64,000 bases of DNA. It comes from Salegentibacter_A chungangensis (GTDB lineage Bacteria > Bacteroidota > Bacteroidia > Flavobacteriales > Flavobacteriaceae). Made by a program: the position numbers and the translations under genes. Location: the NCBI RefSeq assembly GCF_042678405.1, contig NZ_JBHTLI010000001.1:1302001-1366000 (forward strand). The letters run 5' to 3'. The notes below the pieces were generated by a model. The model did no database searches. It was not told where the DNA came from and was given only the letters and a program-made list of their open reading frames with translations. Below are positions 1 to 8,906 of this stretch, in pieces (the stretch's first letter is position 1; every line of letters starts with the position of its first letter).

Positions 1-597
1 CAGTGCTATAATAAGCGTAGATTTAAAAACACCCCGGTAAATGATTGATTTATCTTTAAACTCTTTATATAATATTACGGCTTTAAAAATGGCAATATTC
101 ACCAGAAGAACCCACAAGGTTCCGCCAAAAGTTCCTGTATATTCATACCACTGCACCCATTGGTAATATTCTGAAAAGGCATTTCCAAGATTAAGCCAGG
201 GCCAGCTAAATTCCCAATCCAGGTGTAGTTTTTCAAAGACGATCCAGATGCTTATGAAAAATGCGGAAGCGGCAGTGAAATTGGTTCTTTTAGCTACTAC
301 GTGATAAAGGAGAAATACCGTTGCCATCAACAATGAATTTACCAGGATGGCAAATGCACCTCCAAAGGCCGTGGAATAGTAGATCCAGTAAGTAGTGACA
401 AGGTTCCATATAAAAAAACTCAGGTAAGATAGGCCGAAAATCCGCCATTTGATGAGCCGGAGTTTTGAATTGCGTATGTTGAATTCAGCAAGAAGAAGCG
501 GGACGAAGGCAAAAAATAACAATAAAGGAAAGCCATAGGTAGGCCAGGCCAGGGCCAGTAAAATTCCGCTTAATAAAGCATATATAAGGTTCTTCAT
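1..597 (-). CDS. lnt: Apolipoprotein N-acyltransferase, N-terminal part (3' end outside window)
   Basis: Lnt adds the third acyl chain to the N-terminal cysteine of lipoproteins in the inner membrane. The frame is open from the ATG at 597 down to base 1, giving 199 residues and no stop, so the gene runs off the window. The visible part is a chain of hydrophobic helices beginning MKNLIYALLSGILLALAWPT. It contains TTYWIYYSTAFGG and the typical Lnt stretch WEFSWPWLNLGN near residues 127-138. The catalytic nitrilase-like domain, which should follow, lies outside, so no Glu-Lys-Cys triad can be checked. It diverges from pssA across 159 bp. The many lipoproteins in this window are its expected substrates. 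The assignment rests on helix pattern and motif. Confidence 0.85.
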   Translation of the reverse strand, partial: MKNLIYALLSGILLALAWPTYGFPLLLFFAFVPLLLAEFNIRNSKLRLIKWRIFGLSYLSFFIWNLVTTYWIYYSTAFGGAFAILVNSLLMATVFLLYHVVAKRTNFTAASAFFISIWIVFEKLHLDWEFSWPWLNLGNAFSEYYQWVQWYEYTGTFGGTLWVLLVNIAIFKAVILYKEFKDKSIIYRGVFKSTLIIAL

Positions 598-756
598 AGT
601 AGGATATTCTCTTCAAAAATAGGAAACTGAAATGTAACTGGTTTATCAATCTTATAAATTCCTGCAATTCTTAAAAATGCGCAAATATTTCTTAATGCTA
701 TTATAGTAGTATCACTGATGAAATCCTATTTTATTACATTTACGAAAAACTAGCCA

Positions 757-1512
757 ATGACTATCAAAAAGCATATTCCGAATTTTATAACGCTCTTAAA
801 TCTTTTTAGCGGTTGCATTGCCGTGATCTTCGCGGTACAGGGCAATCTTGTAATGGCAGCTGTTTTTGTGGCGGCCGGGATATTTTTCGACTTTTTTGAT
901 GGGCTTGCAGCAAGGGCTCTTGATGTGAAAAGCGAGGTTGGCCTGCAACTGGATTCTCTTGCCGATGTGGTTACCAGTGGAGTGGTGCCAGGCATTGTAA
1001 TGTTCCAGATGTTGAAGAATGCCATTCCGCAGAACCTGAAGGAAGTGAATACAGACTGGGATATGGCCACTGAAGTCTTAGGCTGGAACCTGAACAATTT
1101 TGCGCTTTTTGGGCTTTTAATAAGTCTTGCTTCGGCTTACAGGCTGGCAAAGTTTAATGTGGACGAAAGACAAACCGATTCTTTTATTGGGCTGCCAACA
1201 CCGGCAAATGCATTATTGATCTTAAGCCTTCCTTTAATTCTGACCTTCCAGCCAGGGGAGTTGGTTTCTTCTCTAATTCTGAACGAATGGTTTTTGATTG
1301 CCCTTACCCTTTTCAGCTGTTATATTTTAAATGCCGAAATTGGCTTGTTTGCTCTGAAGTTTTCGGACTGGTCTTTTAAGAACAATAAGCTCAGGTATTT
1401 CTTTTTGATCTTTTGTGTAGTGATGATCCTGCTGCTTCAGTTTATAGCAGTGCCGGTGATCATTATAAGCTATGTGATCCTTTCCTTACTAACAGGAGGG
1501 ACGAAAGTTTAG
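757..1512 (+). CDS. pssA: CDP-diacylglycerol--serine O-phosphatidyltransferase
   Basis: This inner-membrane enzyme makes phosphatidylserine, the precursor of phosphatidylethanolamine, from CDP-diacylglycerol and serine. The 251-residue protein carries the CDP-alcohol phosphatidyltransferase signature DG-x2-AR-x8-G-x3-D-x3-D at about residues 48-70 (DGLAAR, then GLQLDSLAD). The signature sits between hydrophobic helices, and further helices fill residues 110-250. Length and architecture fit the short Bacteroidota/Bacillus-type PssA. The ATG at 757 directly precedes the conserved start TIKKHIPNFITLLNL. The gene converges on lptB with only one base between the stop codons and no obvious terminator hairpin. 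Confidence 0.92.
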   Translation: MTIKKHIPNFITLLNLFSGCIAVIFAVQGNLVMAAVFVAAGIFFDFFDGLAARALDVKSEVGLQLDSLADVVTSGVVPGIVMFQMLKNAIPQNLKEVNTDWDMATEVLGWNLNNFALFGLLISLASAYRLAKFNVDERQTDSFIGLPTPANALLILSLPLILTFQPGELVSSLILNEWFLIALTLFSCYILNAEIGLFALKFSDWSFKNNKLRYFFLIFCVVMILLLQFIAVPVIIISYVILSLLTGGTKV

Positions 1513-1513
1513 G

Positions 1514-2254
1514 TTACTGGAATAACTTCTTCTTCCTTAATTCGAAATTCTGTCCCAGGTAAACTTTTCTTACCATTTCATCTTCGGCAAGTTCCTCCGG
1601 AATTCCGTGTTTTAGAATGCTACCTTCAAACATCAGGTAAGTTCTGTCTGTAATAGCCAGGGTTTCCTGCACGTTGTGGTCGGTGATAAGGATCCCGATA
1701 TTTTTGTTTTTCAGCTGGGCCACGATTCTCTGAATATCTTCAACGGCTACCGGGTCTACCCCGGCGAATGGTTCATCCAGAAGAATGAAATTGGGATCTG
1801 TAGCCAGGGCTCTCGCGATCTCTGTTCTTCGGCGTTCCCCACCACTAAGAAGGTCACCTCTGTTTTTACGGATATGCCCTAATCCAAATTCCTCGATCAG
1901 GGACTCCATTTTTAAATGTCGTTCCTTTTTGGAGAGCTTGGTCAGCTCCAGCACGCTCATAATATTGTCTTCAATGCTCAGCTTCCTGAAAACCGAAGCT
2001 TCCTGAGCGAGATAACCTATCCCGTTTTGCGCTCTTTTATACATCGGGTACTTGGTGATATTCACTTTATCCAGAATGATATTACCTTTATTTGGCTTGA
2101 TGAGTCCAACGATCATATAGAAGGAAGTGGTCTTCCCGGCGCCGTTCGGACCTAAAAGACCTACAATTTCACCCTGATTGACCTCAAGGGAAATTCCTTT
2201 TACAACTTCTCTTCCTTTATATGATTTAACTAAATTTTCGGCGCGTAATTTCAT
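1514..2254 (-). CDS. lptB: LPS export ABC transporter ATP-binding protein LptB
   Basis: LptB is the cytoplasmic ATPase that works with LptFG to pull lipopolysaccharide out of the inner membrane. All ABC motifs are visible in the 246 residues: Walker A GPNGAGKT (35-42), Q-loop Q84, signature LSGGE (136-140), Walker B FILLDEP (156-162) and the switch histidine in TDHN (about 193). The start MKLRAENLVKSYKGREVV and the motif VFRKLSIEDNI are typical of LptB rather than of other ABC ATPases. It is the last gene of the run kdsD-tatC-CMD-lptB. Sharing that run with kdsD, which feeds Kdo synthesis, fits a joint role in LPS biogenesis, although tatC and the CMD gene lie between them. Confidence 0.93.
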   Translation of the reverse strand: MKLRAENLVKSYKGREVVKGISLEVNQGEIVGLLGPNGAGKTTSFYMIVGLIKPNKGNIILDKVNITKYPMYKRAQNGIGYLAQEASVFRKLSIEDNIMSVLELTKLSKKERHLKMESLIEEFGLGHIRKNRGDLLSGGERRRTEIARALATDPNFILLDEPFAGVDPVAVEDIQRIVAQLKNKNIGILITDHNVQETLAITDRTYLMFEGSILKHGIPEELAEDEMVRKVYLGQNFELRKKKLFQ

Positions 2255-2301
2255 TCCTTAATTTTGAATAAAGATAGCATTAATTATACCGTAACGGAAT
2301 T

Positions 2302-2655
2302 TTACTCTCCTTTGGCTTCCTCAAGGGCTTCCCAGTATTCGTAAGCTCTCCTAAGGTGCGGGATCACTATGGTTCCTCCAATAAGCGTTCCTATACTTAA
2401 GGTTTCCATTACCTCGTCTCTGTTTACGCCCTGCTTATAGCTGGATTCCAGGTGATATTTAACACAGTCGTCACAACGCAGGACAACTGAGGCTACAAGG
2501 CCCAGTAGTTCCTTGGTTTTTTTGTCTAAAGCGCCTTCAGTGAATGCATTGGTGTCCAGATTAAAGATCCTTTTTAAAACCTTGTTGTTCTCTCCAAGGA
2601 TCTTGTCATTCATCTGCTGACGGTAGGAATTGAATTCGTCAACTTTATTGATCAT
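2302..2655 (-). CDS. Carboxymuconolactone decarboxylase / AhpD-like family protein
   Basis: This 117-residue protein has the AhpD-like fold signature: a Cys-x2-Cys-x3-His motif (RCDDCVKYH, residues about 60-68) within an all-helical chain. In AhpD-type proteins this pair of cysteines gives alkylhydroperoxidase or disulfide-relay activity, whereas true carboxymuconolactone decarboxylases lack the pair. A redox role is therefore more likely than aromatic degradation. The start lies 3 bp after the tatC stop, so the two genes are almost certainly co-transcribed. The substrate cannot be told from sequence. Confidence 0.8.
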   Translation of the reverse strand: MINKVDEFNSYRQQMNDKILGENNKVLKRIFNLDTNAFTEGALDKKTKELLGLVASVVLRCDDCVKYHLESSYKQGVNRDEVMETLSIGTLIGGTIVIPHLRRAYEYWEALEEAKGE

Positions 2656-2658
2656 AGC

Positions 2659-3495
2659 TTATTTTTTTGTTTTAATTTCTCTTTTATAAATAAATTTTGA
2701 GATATAGATGCTCACTTCATATAGTATCAAAACAGGAACGGCGACTATTATCTGACTTACAATATCAGGAGGTGTAATAATAGCAGAGATAATCAGGACG
2801 ATTACCAGTGCGAATTTCCTGTATTTTTTGAGGAAATCGGGTGTCACAACCCCTACTTTCGTAAGGAAGTAAATAACTATTGGGAGCTCAAAGATGAGCC
2901 CGGTTGCTATCACCGAAGCTCTTACGAGGCTTATATAACTTCCAATATCAAACTGATTGATAACCGATTCGCTTACCTGGTATTTTCCAAGGAAATTGAT
3001 GGATAAGGGGGTTACCACATAATATCCGAATAATACTCCCAGGAAAAATAAAAGGGAGGTTACAAAAATAAATCCTTTGGCGTACCTGCGTTCCGTATCC
3101 CGCATTGCCGGGGCCACGAACTTCCAGAATTCATAAATCACGTAAGGAAACGCAATGATAAAACCTGCAGTGATAGAGGTCCAGATATGTGCTGAAAACT
3201 GGCCGCCCATTGTTCTACTCTGGATGCTAAAAGGCATTTCATCAAAGCAAAATCCGCCATCTATCCCAACCATAGTAGATAACCGGCACAGGACATCATA
3301 CGAGAAGAAGTTACCACGACTGGGACCAAAAAGCAGAACATCAAAAATGAAGCCTTTAGCCAGAAAGGCAACAGATGCGGCAATCACCACAGAAAGGGTG
3401 GCCCTTATCAAGTGCCATCTAAGTTCTTCCAGATGATCCAGAAAAGACATCTCGTCTTCCTGAGGTTGTGGTGGCGGAGCTATCTTTTTTGTCAT
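2659..3495 (-). CDS. tatC: Sec-independent protein translocase TatC
   Basis: TatC is the multi-spanning receptor of the twin-arginine translocase, which exports folded proteins. The 278-residue protein begins with a proline-rich cytoplasmic tail followed by the hallmark SFLDHLEELRWHLIR (about residues 17-31) and has six predicted membrane helices. Other family motifs are FPYVIYEFWKFVAPAM and the segment following it, with the conserved glutamate. The first periplasmic loop is enlarged by about 35 residues and holds two cysteines (LCRL and GFCFDE). Its ATG overlaps the kdsD stop by 4 bp (ATGA), indicating translational coupling. No tatA is present nearby. Confidence 0.95.
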   Translation of the reverse strand: MTKKIAPPPQPQEDEMSFLDHLEELRWHLIRATLSVVIAASVAFLAKGFIFDVLLFGPSRGNFFSYDVLCRLSTMVGIDGGFCFDEMPFSIQSRTMGGQFSAHIWTSITAGFIIAFPYVIYEFWKFVAPAMRDTERRYAKGFIFVTSLLFFLGVLFGYYVVTPLSINFLGKYQVSESVINQFDIGSYISLVRASVIATGLIFELPIVIYFLTKVGVVTPDFLKKYRKFALVIVLIISAIITPPDIVSQIIVAVPVLILYEVSIYISKFIYKREIKTKK

Positions 3496-4460
3496 AAAAT
3501 CCCTTCTCGAATTAAATTATGAATATGAACAACCCCGGCATATTTATTATTTTCATCAACCGATAATAACTGTGAGATCTTATGCTCTTCAAGCATTTCC
3601 AAAGCATCAACAGCCAGAGCATCTTCATCTATGGTCTTCGGGATCTTGCTCATAATATCTTTAGCTTTAAGGTCTTTAAAGTCAGAGTTGTTCTTAAGCA
3701 TTCTTCTTATATCTCCATCGGTAATGATCCCTATGATCTTATCATCTTCAATTACCGCTGCAACCCCCAGCATTTTTTCAGAAATCTCGATAATGGCATC
3801 TGTAATTCCCGTGTCTGGACTTACTCTGGGTTTTTGGTTTTGAGAAGTGATATCGCTTACTCTCAAATATAATTTCTTCCCTAAAGATCCTCCCGGGTGG
3901 TACTTGGCAAAATCTTTACTTGAAAATCCTTTCAGTTCCAAGAGGCAAACTGCCACGGCATCTCCAATAACCATTTGGGCTGTAGTGCTGGTGGTTGGAG
4001 CCAGGTTATTTGGACAGGCTTCTTTTTCAACATAGGAATTCAGCACAAAATCGGCTTCTTTTCCCAGGAAAGACTCTTTATTGGCCGTTATGGCGATAAG
4101 GGTATTCCTGAAGTTTTTTATGAACGGGACAAGCACTTTGATCTCAGGACTGTTCCCGCTTTTTGAAATACAGATCACGATATCATCTTGCTGAATAATT
4201 CCAAGGTCGCCGTGAATAGCATCGGCTGCGTGCATAAAAATAGCCGGAGTTCCGGTAGAGTTCAGTGTAGCAACAATTTTGGTTGCTATTACTGCACTTT
4301 TTCCAATTCCGGTAACGATTACCCGCCCTTTAGATTTGTAGATGCTTTCTATGGCTTCAACAAACTCATTATCAAGAAGATTTTCTAAATTTGCAATCGC
4401 TTTGGCTTCGGTAGAAATTGTTTCTTTTGCAGCGTTAAGAATTTTTTCGTGAAGTTTCAA
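3492..4460 (-). CDS. kdsD: KpsF/GutQ-type arabinose-5-phosphate isomerase
   Basis: This enzyme interconverts ribulose-5-phosphate and arabinose-5-phosphate, the first step towards Kdo of lipopolysaccharide. The 322 residues show an N-terminal SIS sugar-isomerase domain (about 30-185; motifs VTGIGKSAVIATKIVATLNS and MHAADAIHGDLG). Two CBS domains follow (about 205-260 and 268-322; IIGIITDGDIRRML is in the first). The length is normal for KdsD. It is the first gene of the minus-strand run ending in lptB, which also serves LPS. It diverges from recQ over 84 bp, a gap that contains a TATCTTTA sequence resembling a -7 element. Confidence 0.9.
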   Translation of the reverse strand: MKLHEKILNAAKETISTEAKAIANLENLLDNEFVEAIESIYKSKGRVIVTGIGKSAVIATKIVATLNSTGTPAIFMHAADAIHGDLGIIQQDDIVICISKSGNSPEIKVLVPFIKNFRNTLIAITANKESFLGKEADFVLNSYVEKEACPNNLAPTTSTTAQMVIGDAVAVCLLELKGFSSKDFAKYHPGGSLGKKLYLRVSDITSQNQKPRVSPDTGITDAIIEISEKMLGVAAVIEDDKIIGIITDGDIRRMLKNNSDFKDLKAKDIMSKIPKTIDEDALAVDALEMLEEHKISQLLSVDENNKYAGVVHIHNLIREGIL

Positions 4461-4544
4461 ATTTGATAAAATTATGAATTGTAAGAACTAAAGAAAAACG
4501 TATCTTTAGTTATGCAAATGTATGTAAAATTGTAACACAATTGA

Positions 4545-6743
4545 ATGAGTTTGACGGAAATTGATTTACACCAACAGCTTAAGAAGTACTTTGGATTTAG
4601 TCAGTTTAAAGGGCTTCAGGAAGAGGTGATTACCAGTATTGTGAATAAGCATAATACGTTTGTGGTAATGCCTACAGGAGGAGGGAAATCCCTATGTTAC
4701 CAACTCCCAGCTTTAATAGCCGATGGAACAGCAATTGTGGTATCGCCCCTTATCGCTTTAATGAAAAACCAGGTAGATGCCATTAGAGGGATTTCTTCAG
4801 AACATGGCGTGGCCCATGTACTTAACTCTTCTCTGAATAAGACCGAAGTGCGTCAGGTTAAGGAAGACATTGCCAACGGAGTTACCAAACTTCTTTACGT
4901 GGCGCCGGAATCCCTGACCAAGGAAGATCATGTGGAGTTTTTAAAGAAGCAAACCATTTCTTTTCTGGCCATAGATGAAGCTCATTGTATTAGTGAGTGG
5001 GGACACGATTTCAGACCGGAGTACCGTAACCTGAGGTCGATCATAAAAAGGATTGGTGACGATATTCCTATTATCGCACTAACGGCAACAGCGACTCCCA
5101 AGGTTCAGGAGGATATCCTGAAGAATCTTGGCATTCCCGACGCGAAAACATTCAAAGCAAGTTTTAACAGGCCGAATCTTTACTATGAAGTAAGGCCTAA
5201 GACCAAAAATGTTGATGCCGATATCATTCGGTTTGTGAAGCAGAACCAGGGGAAATCCGGGATAATCTATTGTCTAAGCCGAAAGAAGGTGGAAGAGCTG
5301 GCGCAAACCCTTCAGGTGAACGGGATCAACGCGGTGCCTTATCACGCCGGGCTTGATGCTAAGACCAGATCCAAGCATCAGGACCAGTTCCTTATGGAGG
5401 AGATAGATGTTGTGGTTGCCACTATTGCCTTCGGAATGGGGATCGATAAACCTGATGTTCGTTTTGTGATACATCATGATATTCCTAAGAGTATAGAGAG
5501 TTATTATCAGGAAACCGGAAGAGCGGGCAGAGATGGCGGGGAAGGCCATTGCCTTGCCTTTTATTCCTATAAAGACATTGAAAAGCTCGAGAAGTTTATG
5601 AGCGGCAAGCCCGTGGCTGAACAGGAGATAGGGCACGCCCTCCTACAGGAAGTAGTGGCTTATGCCGAAACTTCCATCTCTCGCCGAAAGTTTATTCTTC
5701 ATTATTTCGGGGAGAAATTTGATGAAAAGACTGGGGAAGGGGCTTCTATGGATGATAATGTTCAAAATCCCAAAAAACAGCACGAAGCAAAGGAAGATGC
5801 TGAACTGGTATTGAAAGCCGTTAAAGAAACAAAACAACTTTATAAATCTAAGGAAATTGTAAAGACCCTTATTGGTAAATCTAATGCGGTGATTTTATCA
5901 CATAAAACCGATGAACATCCTTTGTTCGGGAAAGGGAAAGATAAAGACGGGAAATACTGGATGGCACTAATAAGACAGGTCCTGGTGGCCGGATACCTAA
6001 AAAAGGATATCGAAACTTATGGTGTCTTAAAACTTACTCCCAAGGGAGAAGAGTTCCTAAAGAATCCGGTCTCTTTTATGATGACCGAAGATCATATTTT
6101 TGACAGTACTACCGAGGCTGTGCCGGCGGCATCACAATCCTCTGGCGGGGGAGTGGACAAAACACTGGTGAAAATGCTGAAAGAGTTGCGTAAAAAAGTA
6201 GCTCAAAAACGTGAGGTTCCTCCTTTCGTGGTATTCCAGGACCCTTCGATTGAAGATATGGCTCTTAAATATCCTATCACGATGGATGAAATGAGCAATA
6301 TTTATGGGGTAGGAGAAGGGAAGGCAAAAAAGTACGGGAAAGAGTTCATTGCTTTAATAGAAAAGTATGTAGAAGATAATGATATTGTGAGGCCAGACGA
6401 CCTTGTAGTTAAATCTACGGGTGCTAATAGCGCCTTGAAGCTCTATATTATCCAAAGTGTGGACCGTAAACTACCCTTAGATGATATTGCGGCGGCCAAG
6501 GGAATGGAGATGCCGGAATTTATCAAGGAGATGGAGGCTATTGTATATAGCGGTACCAAACTTAATATTGATTACTGGCTGGAAGATATTCTTGATGAAG
6601 ACCAGCAGGAAGAGATCCACGAGTATTTCCTGGAAGCTGAAACCGATAAGATCGATGAAGCTATGGAAGAGTTTGACGGAGAATATGACGATGAAGAACT
6701 TCGCCTTTACCGAATAAAATTCATTAGTGAAGTGGCTAATTAA
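4545..6743 (+). CDS. recQ: ATP-dependent DNA helicase RecQ, zinc cysteines absent
   Basis: RecQ unwinds DNA 3' to 5' in recombination and fork repair. The 732-residue protein shows Walker A TGGGKS (44-49), DEAH (144-147) followed by CISEWGHDFRPEYR, and motif VI QETGRAGRDG (322-331). A winged-helix RQC region lies around 420-505 and an HRDC domain around 541-612 (PPFVVFQDPSIEDMA, GVGEGKAKKYG). About 110 acidic C-terminal residues extend beyond HRDC. In the zinc-binding module, SRRKFILHYFGE (379-390) has serine where E. coli has cysteine, and the following segment to residue 410 has no cysteine, so no zinc site can form. A perfect terminator follows the gene. Confidence 0.93.
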   Translation: MSLTEIDLHQQLKKYFGFSQFKGLQEEVITSIVNKHNTFVVMPTGGGKSLCYQLPALIADGTAIVVSPLIALMKNQVDAIRGISSEHGVAHVLNSSLNKTEVRQVKEDIANGVTKLLYVAPESLTKEDHVEFLKKQTISFLAIDEAHCISEWGHDFRPEYRNLRSIIKRIGDDIPIIALTATATPKVQEDILKNLGIPDAKTFKASFNRPNLYYEVRPKTKNVDADIIRFVKQNQGKSGIIYCLSRKKVEELAQTLQVNGINAVPYHAGLDAKTRSKHQDQFLMEEIDVVVATIAFGMGIDKPDVRFVIHHDIPKSIESYYQETGRAGRDGGEGHCLAFYSYKDIEKLEKFMSGKPVAEQEIGHALLQEVVAYAETSISRRKFILHYFGEKFDEKTGEGASMDDNVQNPKKQHEAKEDAELVLKAVKETKQLYKSKEIVKTLIGKSNAVILSHKTDEHPLFGKGKDKDGKYWMALIRQVLVAGYLKKDIETYGVLKLTPKGEEFLKNPVSFMMTEDHIFDSTTEAVPAASQSSGGGVDKTLVKMLKELRKKVAQKREVPPFVVFQDPSIEDMALKYPITMDEMSNIYGVGEGKAKKYGKEFIALIEKYVEDNDIVRPDDLVVKSTGANSALKLYIIQSVDRKLPLDDIAAAKGMEMPEFIKEMEAIVYSGTKLNIDYWLEDILDEDQQEEIHEYFLEAETDKIDEAMEEFDGEYDDEELRLYRIKFISEVAN

Positions 6744-6763
6744 CCTTTGACTAAAGAAAAAAT

Positions 6764-6799
6764 AAAAAGGGCTGTTTTATCGATAAAACAGCCCTTTTT
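6764..6799. terminator. Bidirectional intrinsic terminator after recQ
   Basis: A perfect 18-bp inverted repeat (AAAAAGGGCTGTTTTATC and its complement, centred at 6781/6782) has A-runs on the left and T-runs on the right. It can end both recQ transcripts and the minus-strand metalloprotease mRNA. The two genes converge on it. Confidence 0.9.
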
Positions 6800-6810
6800 A
6801 TATGCTTAAC

Positions 6811-7605
6811 TTATTTACCACCGTTCGCCTGAAGATCAGTAATACACTGGTCGTCAAGAACAGGGATGTTGCCGTTATCAATAAAATCTACCACTCCATC
6901 CCCAAATTCAAGCTGGTCTTGCATCAGGCAGTCTTTAACGGTACAATGCCCGCCTTCCTGAACATTTCCATTGCTGTCAACAAAAGGGTCTATGTGATCT
7001 GACTGTGCCGGGGTTCCCAAGTTCACCAAACCAAAAAGGTGCCCGAATTCGTGTCTCAGCACGGCGGTCTCAATAACACTTTTCTGAATATCTTTCTGTG
7101 CGGCAGTTTCATTGATGGTTTTCCCATACATTACGATAGAAGTATTGAAGTAAGCAGAACCTAAAACAACTATTTCATCATCTTCCTCATTACTTCCATC
7201 AGCATAATATATATACACCGAGATCTCATCGCCTGCATTAAAAGTTGTTCGGATATCTCTTTCAATATCGGCAATTTCATTGATGTCGAAGGGTGCTTTG
7301 TTGGATGAGGAAACCGCTCGCTGGCTAATATTTATCCCATCGGGTTTATAAGCCCGTTGCTGAAGGAAACTTTTTAATCCTTCAAGAGCTTCCGGAGACG
7401 GGGCAAAACCATTTACATAAACAACTTCGATATTTATGGAAGTGAAATTCTCATCACTTAAAAGGTCGTTTGCCGAAGCTCCCAGACTTTTATAATTGGC
7501 AGATTTGTTTATTCCGCCGCCTTCACTTGAAGATTCATCTTTTGTACAGGAAACTGTGAAGAGAATCAGGGAAAGAAGAAGGAATAGTTTGTTGAATTTT
7601 ATCAT
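6811..7605 (-). CDS. Metzincin-like zinc metalloprotease lipoprotein
   Basis: The 264-residue protein begins with a lipoprotein signal (MIKFNKLFLLLSLILFTVSC; lipidated Cys20), so it is probably anchored in the outer membrane or periplasm. Near its C-terminus is HEFGHLFGLVNLG (185-197), a HExxHxxGxxN zinc site of metzincin/archaemetzincin type, followed by a possible Met-turn (DCLM, Met228). I chose the ATG at 7605. The longer reading frame to 7704 overlaps the neighbouring methyltransferase gene and would bury the signal peptide. Four cysteines near the C-terminus could form disulfides. The substrate is unknown. The prediction of a protease rests on the zinc motif. Confidence 0.8.
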   Translation of the reverse strand: MIKFNKLFLLLSLILFTVSCTKDESSSEGGGINKSANYKSLGASANDLLSDENFTSINIEVVYVNGFAPSPEALEGLKSFLQQRAYKPDGINISQRAVSSSNKAPFDINEIADIERDIRTTFNAGDEISVYIYYADGSNEEDDEIVVLGSAYFNTSIVMYGKTINETAAQKDIQKSVIETAVLRHEFGHLFGLVNLGTPAQSDHIDPFVDSNGNVQEGGHCTVKDCLMQDQLEFGDGVVDFIDNGNIPVLDDQCITDLQANGGK

Positions 7606-7639
7606 AGAGATTTGAAAAAGTTCCTGTAAAAATATAAAA

Positions 7640-8371
7640 TTAAGTGGTTTTTGGCTGAAGCCTGGCCAAATAATCATAATGTTCCCCTTTTCTAAGCAGC
7701 TCACACTTAAAACCGTGCTTGGATGCTGCCAGTTCCAGCGAGTCGTAGTCTATATACAACCAGTCAAAATAATCTGAACGTTCTCCTTTATAACTAATGC
7801 TGAAGCTTAACTCTCCGTAATAAGATGCTGCATCAACCCAGATGCCACCATCCTCATCCTGATCGAATAGAAAGCTCAGATCTGAAGAATCCATCAGGAT
7901 CTGGCCATCCTTTTTAAGAATCTGCCTGCAGTGTTCAAAGAATTTATCAAGGTTCCGTAGTTTCCCGATAATGCCGCTGCCATTCATAAGTAAGAGAATA
8001 GTGTCGAATTTCTCGTTTTTGAGATCGAAGAAATCGATTTTTTGGGCATTCTTGAGGCCGCGAAGTTTGCAAACCTCAATAGCTCCATTAGAAGTATCTA
8101 TGGATGTAACCTCCAGTTTTTTTTCATTCTGCAGGTAAAGCGAATGGCTTCCGGCCCCACAGCCAACGTCCAGCACCTTTCCCCTGGTGTTTTTTAAAGC
8201 CAGTCTTTCCAGGGCGGGCATTTCCTTATAACCCCTGAACAGGTATGGGACGGGAATGACATCGTCTTCGAAGTCTGGCGAGTGAACAATAATGTCTGTA
8301 GGGTCTTTTTTATGATAGTAGGCAGAAATGGCCTTTCCGAAAATGTCTTTATCCTTGTGCTGCTTATTCAT
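7640..8371 (-). CDS. Class I SAM-dependent methyltransferase
   Basis: This 243-residue soluble protein carries the glycine-rich SAM-binding motif I (VLDVGCGAGSHSLYL, about residues 64-78) and motif II-like VTSIDTS. The acidic strand FDTILLLMNGSGIIG follows the expected order of a Rossmann-fold methyltransferase. No motif identifies the substrate. The start at 8371 is 11 bp from the divergent YkgJ-family gene, so the two probably share a promoter region. The stop lies 34 bp upstream of the metalloprotease start, and both may be on one transcript. Confidence 0.85.
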   Translation of the reverse strand: MNKQHKDKDIFGKAISAYYHKKDPTDIIVHSPDFEDDVIPVPYLFRGYKEMPALERLALKNTRGKVLDVGCGAGSHSLYLQNEKKLEVTSIDTSNGAIEVCKLRGLKNAQKIDFFDLKNEKFDTILLLMNGSGIIGKLRNLDKFFEHCRQILKKDGQILMDSSDLSFLFDQDEDGGIWVDAASYYGELSFSISYKGERSDYFDWLYIDYDSLELAASKHGFKCELLRKGEHYDYLARLQPKTT

Positions 8372-8382
8372 ATCTTTGCAAG

Positions 8383-8877
8383 ATGCAGGAAATTTTAGAT
8401 AATCTCCCCGATCGGGCCAAAGATAAGCATAAGGAAAACAAAAAGTTTTTTTCGAAGCTTAAGAAAAAACCGCCTAAAGATCTGGACAGGCAAATGCAGG
8501 AGATGCACGAAGAAGAGTTTGAAAGAACCAATTGCCTGGACTGCGCCAATTGCTGCAAAACTACCGGCCCCCTTTTCACCAATAAGGATATAGAGCGAAT
8601 TAGTAAGCATTTAAAGCTGAAACCGCAGCAGTTCATAGACCAATATCTTAAAGTAGATGAAGAAAAGGATTATGTGTTGCAGGAGGTGCCTTGCGCTTTT
8701 CTGGATGCTGATAATTATTGCCTTATCTATGATGTTAGACCGAAAGCTTGTCGGGAATATCCGCATACAGACAGAAAGGACTTTCACAAAATATCCAATC
8801 TTACCTTGAAGAATACAGCCATCTGTCCTGCAGCCTATAATATTGTGGAAGAGATGAAGCGAAGACTGAATAAATAA
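8383..8877 (+). CDS. YkgJ-family cysteine cluster protein
   Basis: The 164-residue protein has the zinc- or iron-chelating cysteine pattern of the YkgJ/CxxCxxCC family. There is an N-terminal cluster CLDCANCC (about residues 46-53), then CAFLDADNYC and RPKACREYPH, and a last cysteine in AICPAA. Eight or more cysteines are arranged as metal ligands. The function of the family is not established. The gene is divergent from a methyltransferase and ends at a strong terminator. Confidence 0.85.
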   Translation: MQEILDNLPDRAKDKHKENKKFFSKLKKKPPKDLDRQMQEMHEEEFERTNCLDCANCCKTTGPLFTNKDIERISKHLKLKPQQFIDQYLKVDEEKDYVLQEVPCAFLDADNYCLIYDVRPKACREYPHTDRKDFHKISNLTLKNTAICPAAYNIVEEMKRRLNK

Positions 8878-8904
8878 AAAAGGCTCTGTAAAGAGCCTTT
8901 TTTA
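8876..8904. terminator. Bidirectional intrinsic terminator
   Basis: GGCTCT and AGAGCC form a stem around a GTAA loop, flanked by an A-run on the left and a T-run on the right. It serves both the YkgJ-family gene and the convergent DUF1343 gene. Confidence 0.88.
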
Positions 8905-8906
8905 TT

